Assembly: GCF_036178145.1 (NCBI RefSeq)
Contig: NZ_CP108067.1
Span: 7,143,501-7,207,500 of the forward strand
Direction: 5' to 3'
DNA length: 64,000 bases
DNA from: Streptomyces sp. NBC_00273
GTDB taxonomy: Bacteria; Actinomycetota; Actinomycetes; Streptomycetales; Streptomycetaceae
Part shown: in pieces, positions 62,887 through 64,000 of the stretch
How positions within the stretch are numbered: the stretch's first letter is position 1
Layout of the letters: each line of letters starts with the position of its first letter
Notes under the pieces: model-generated
Told to the model about the DNA's origin: nothing
Seen by the model: the letters and a program-made list of their open reading frames with translations, nothing else
Database searches by the model: none
Position numbers and translations under genes: made by a program

Positions 62887-63482
62887 CACTCGATGCCCTT
62901 CTGGCCCTTCTGTCCCGTGTCCATCGGGTGCTTGACCTTGGTCATCTCGGTGACGAGGTCCGCGAACTCCACCAGCTTCTCCGGCGCGTTGCGGCCCGTG
63001 ATCACCACGTGCTGCGTGCCGGGACGGTTGCGCAGCACCTCGATGACCTCGTCGACGTCGATCCAGCCCCAGTGCATCGGGTAGGCGAACTCGTCGAGCA
63101 CGTACAGCTTGTGCGTCTCGGCCGCCAGATCGCGCTTGACCTGCTCCCAGCCCTCCTTGGCCGCCTGCTCGTTGTCGAGCTGCGCGTCCCGCTGGACCCA
63201 GGACCAGCCCTCGCCCATCTTGTGCCAGACGACGGAGCCGCCCTCGCCGGAGGCGCCGAGCACCTTGAGCGCGTTCTCCTCGCCGACCTTCCACTTCGCC
63301 GACTTGACGAACTGGAACACCCCGATCGGCCAGCCCTGGTTCCAGGCGCGCAGCGCCAGCCCGAAGGCCGCCGTGGACTTGCCCTTGCCGGGGCCGGTGT
63401 GGACGAAGACCAGCGGACGGTTGCGGCGCTGGCGCGTCGTGAGCCCGTCGTCCGGAACGACGGACGGCTGTCCCTGAGGCAT
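62883..63482 (-). CDS. cobO: Cob(I)yrinic acid a,c-diamide adenosyltransferase
   Basis: This 199-residue CobO/BtuR-type enzyme adds the adenosyl group to cobalt. The P-loop is HTGPGKGKSTAAFGL. YVLDEFAYPMHWGWID and VVITGRNAPEKL are the family motifs. Its stop overlaps the cobB start (GTGA) and its ATG overlaps the preceding chelatase stop by one base (TAATG), so the three are one transcriptional unit. The order chelatase subunit, cobO, cobB is typical of Streptomyces. Confidence 0.95.
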   Translation of the reverse strand: MPQGQPSVVPDDGLTTRQRRNRPLVFVHTGPGKGKSTAAFGLALRAWNQGWPIGVFQFVKSAKWKVGEENALKVLGASGEGGSVVWHKMGEGWSWVQRDAQLDNEQAAKEGWEQVKRDLAAETHKLYVLDEFAYPMHWGWIDVDEVIEVLRNRPGTQHVVITGRNAPEKLVEFADLVTEMTKVKHPMDTGQKGQKGIEW

Positions 63483-64000
63483 TACGCGGCCCTCCTGTTG
63501 TTGCTGCTGTGGGGTGAAGCGGTGGATGTCACTGCGGTACGTACGTTCTTCACGAGCCCGGCCAGCGAGTCGGCCCGCAGCCCGTCGAGCGTGACGGCGG
63601 GCCCGCCGAGGTCACGGGCCAGTACGCCGGCCAGCCCCAGCCGGACCGGCCCGGACTCGCAGTCCACGACCACCGAGGCGACGCCCCCGGCCTGCAGCAG
63701 CCGTGCGCTGTGCCCCGCGAGCTCCCGCGGGCTGCTGTCCGTACGGCCCCCGGCGTTCCCGGCCGAGGTGGCCCGCCCGTCGGTGACGACCACGAGCAGC
63801 GGCCGGCGCGAGGGATCCCGCAGCCGCTCGATCCGCAGCACCTCGTGGGCCTTCAACAGCCCGGCGGCCAGCGGGGTGCGGCCGCCCGTCGGCAGCTGCT
63901 CCAACCGGGCGGCGGCCGCGTCCACCGAGGAGGTCGGCGGCAGGGCCAGGTCGGCCGTGGCCCCCCGGAAGGTGATCAGACCGACCTTGTCCCGGCGCTG
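63482..64000 (-). CDS. VWA-domain chelatase subunit (C-terminal part; 5' end outside the window)
   Basis: About 172 residues of the C-terminus are visible and are open to the window edge (beginning QRRDKVGLITFRGATADL). They show the von Willebrand factor A region of ChlD/BchD-type magnesium or cobalt chelatase subunits: VGLITFRG, LPTGGRTPLAAGL and VVVTDGRATSAG. Next to cobO it is most likely a cobaltochelatase partner of a CobN-type subunit further right. The first GTG in view (63925) is internal. Confidence 0.85.
   Translation of the reverse strand, partial: QRRDKVGLITFRGATADLALPPTSSVDAAAARLEQLPTGGRTPLAAGLLKAHEVLRIERLRDPSRRPLLVVVTDGRATSAGNAGGRTDSSPRELAGHSARLLQAGGVASVVVDCESGPVRLGLAGVLARDLGGPAVTLDGLRADSLAGLVKNVRTAVTSTASPHSSNNRRAA

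Overview
The window is high-GC actinobacterial chromosome and almost certainly Streptomyces. Evidence is the strong G/C third-position bias, many GTG starts and 4-bp ATGA/GTGA overlaps, and a gene order I recognise from the S. coelicolor core (the whiA, gap-pgk-tpi, zwf-tal-tkt, ctaB, suf, dapD and cobalamin neighbourhoods). The order whiA ... gap-pgk-tpiA-secG ... pgl-opcA-zwf-tal-tkt ... ctaB ... ABC transporter / sufR-sufB-sufD-sufC-sufS-sufU-sufT also matches the order known in Mycobacterium tuberculosis, so the left half is an old actinobacterial backbone. I see no transposase, integrase, phage gene, CRISPR array, tRNA or rRNA.

Region by region. (1) 1-7.5 kb: the 3' end of whiA, a large secreted zinc carboxypeptidase, then gap, pgk, tpiA and secG. 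(2) 7.6-16.6 kb: an RbpA-family RNA-polymerase-binding protein and pgi, facing a right-to-left operon tkt-tal-zwf-opcA-pgl (pentose phosphate pathway). (3) 16.9-23.3 kb: haem O synthase ctaB, two poorly characterised genes, haem A synthase ctaA, a TPR-like protein and a two-gene ABC exporter. (4) 23.7-30.3 kb: an Fe-S assembly operon sufR-sufB-sufD-Rieske ferredoxin-sufC-sufS-sufU-sufT, almost entirely translationally coupled. (5) 30.4-45.3 kb: accessory genes. These include a proline-rich membrane protein, an SMR efflux pump with its TetR regulator, an HxlR-peroxiredoxin fusion divergent from an MFS pump, dapD, a GNAT enzyme, a secreted endonuclease/exonuclease/phosphatase protein, an SMI1/KNR4 (SUKH) protein, a Tat-exported PhoX-like protein behind a PHO-box-like repeat, and a double-domain TerD protein. 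(6) 45.6-59 kb: a ketoglutarate-semialdehyde-type dehydrogenase with an IclR regulator and a palindromic operator, a membrane protein/histidine kinase/response regulator operon, a penicillin-binding protein, a DsbA-like protein, a class V aminotransferase, an amidohydrolase, an LAETG wall-anchored protein and a CapA-like protein. (7) 59.2-64 kb: cobalamin genes (a CbiG-CobC fusion, cobB, cobO, and the end of a VWA-type chelatase subunit) with a ZIP metal transporter between them.

How the genes work together. Glycolysis and the oxidative and non-oxidative pentose phosphate steps are supplied nearly as a block (pgi, gap, pgk, tpiA; zwf with OpcA, pgl, tal, tkt). ctaB and ctaA make haem A for cytochrome oxidase. 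The suf operon, with a predicted cluster-sensing repressor as its first gene, builds Fe-S clusters. The right end carries the a,c-diamidation and adenosylation steps of B12 synthesis next to a probable chelatase subunit.

There is no obvious large novel system. The most unusual items are a Streptomyces-type dispersed repeat that forms an in-frame linker inside cobB and has a second copy between opcA and pgl, the HxlR-peroxiredoxin fusion with palindromes in its divergent promoter, the duplicated operator-like repeats over the SMR start codon, the 11-bp inverted repeat upstream of gap, and the orphan SUKH protein. Start codons were chosen from Shine-Dalgarno spacing and gene overlaps, and doubtful ones are flagged.
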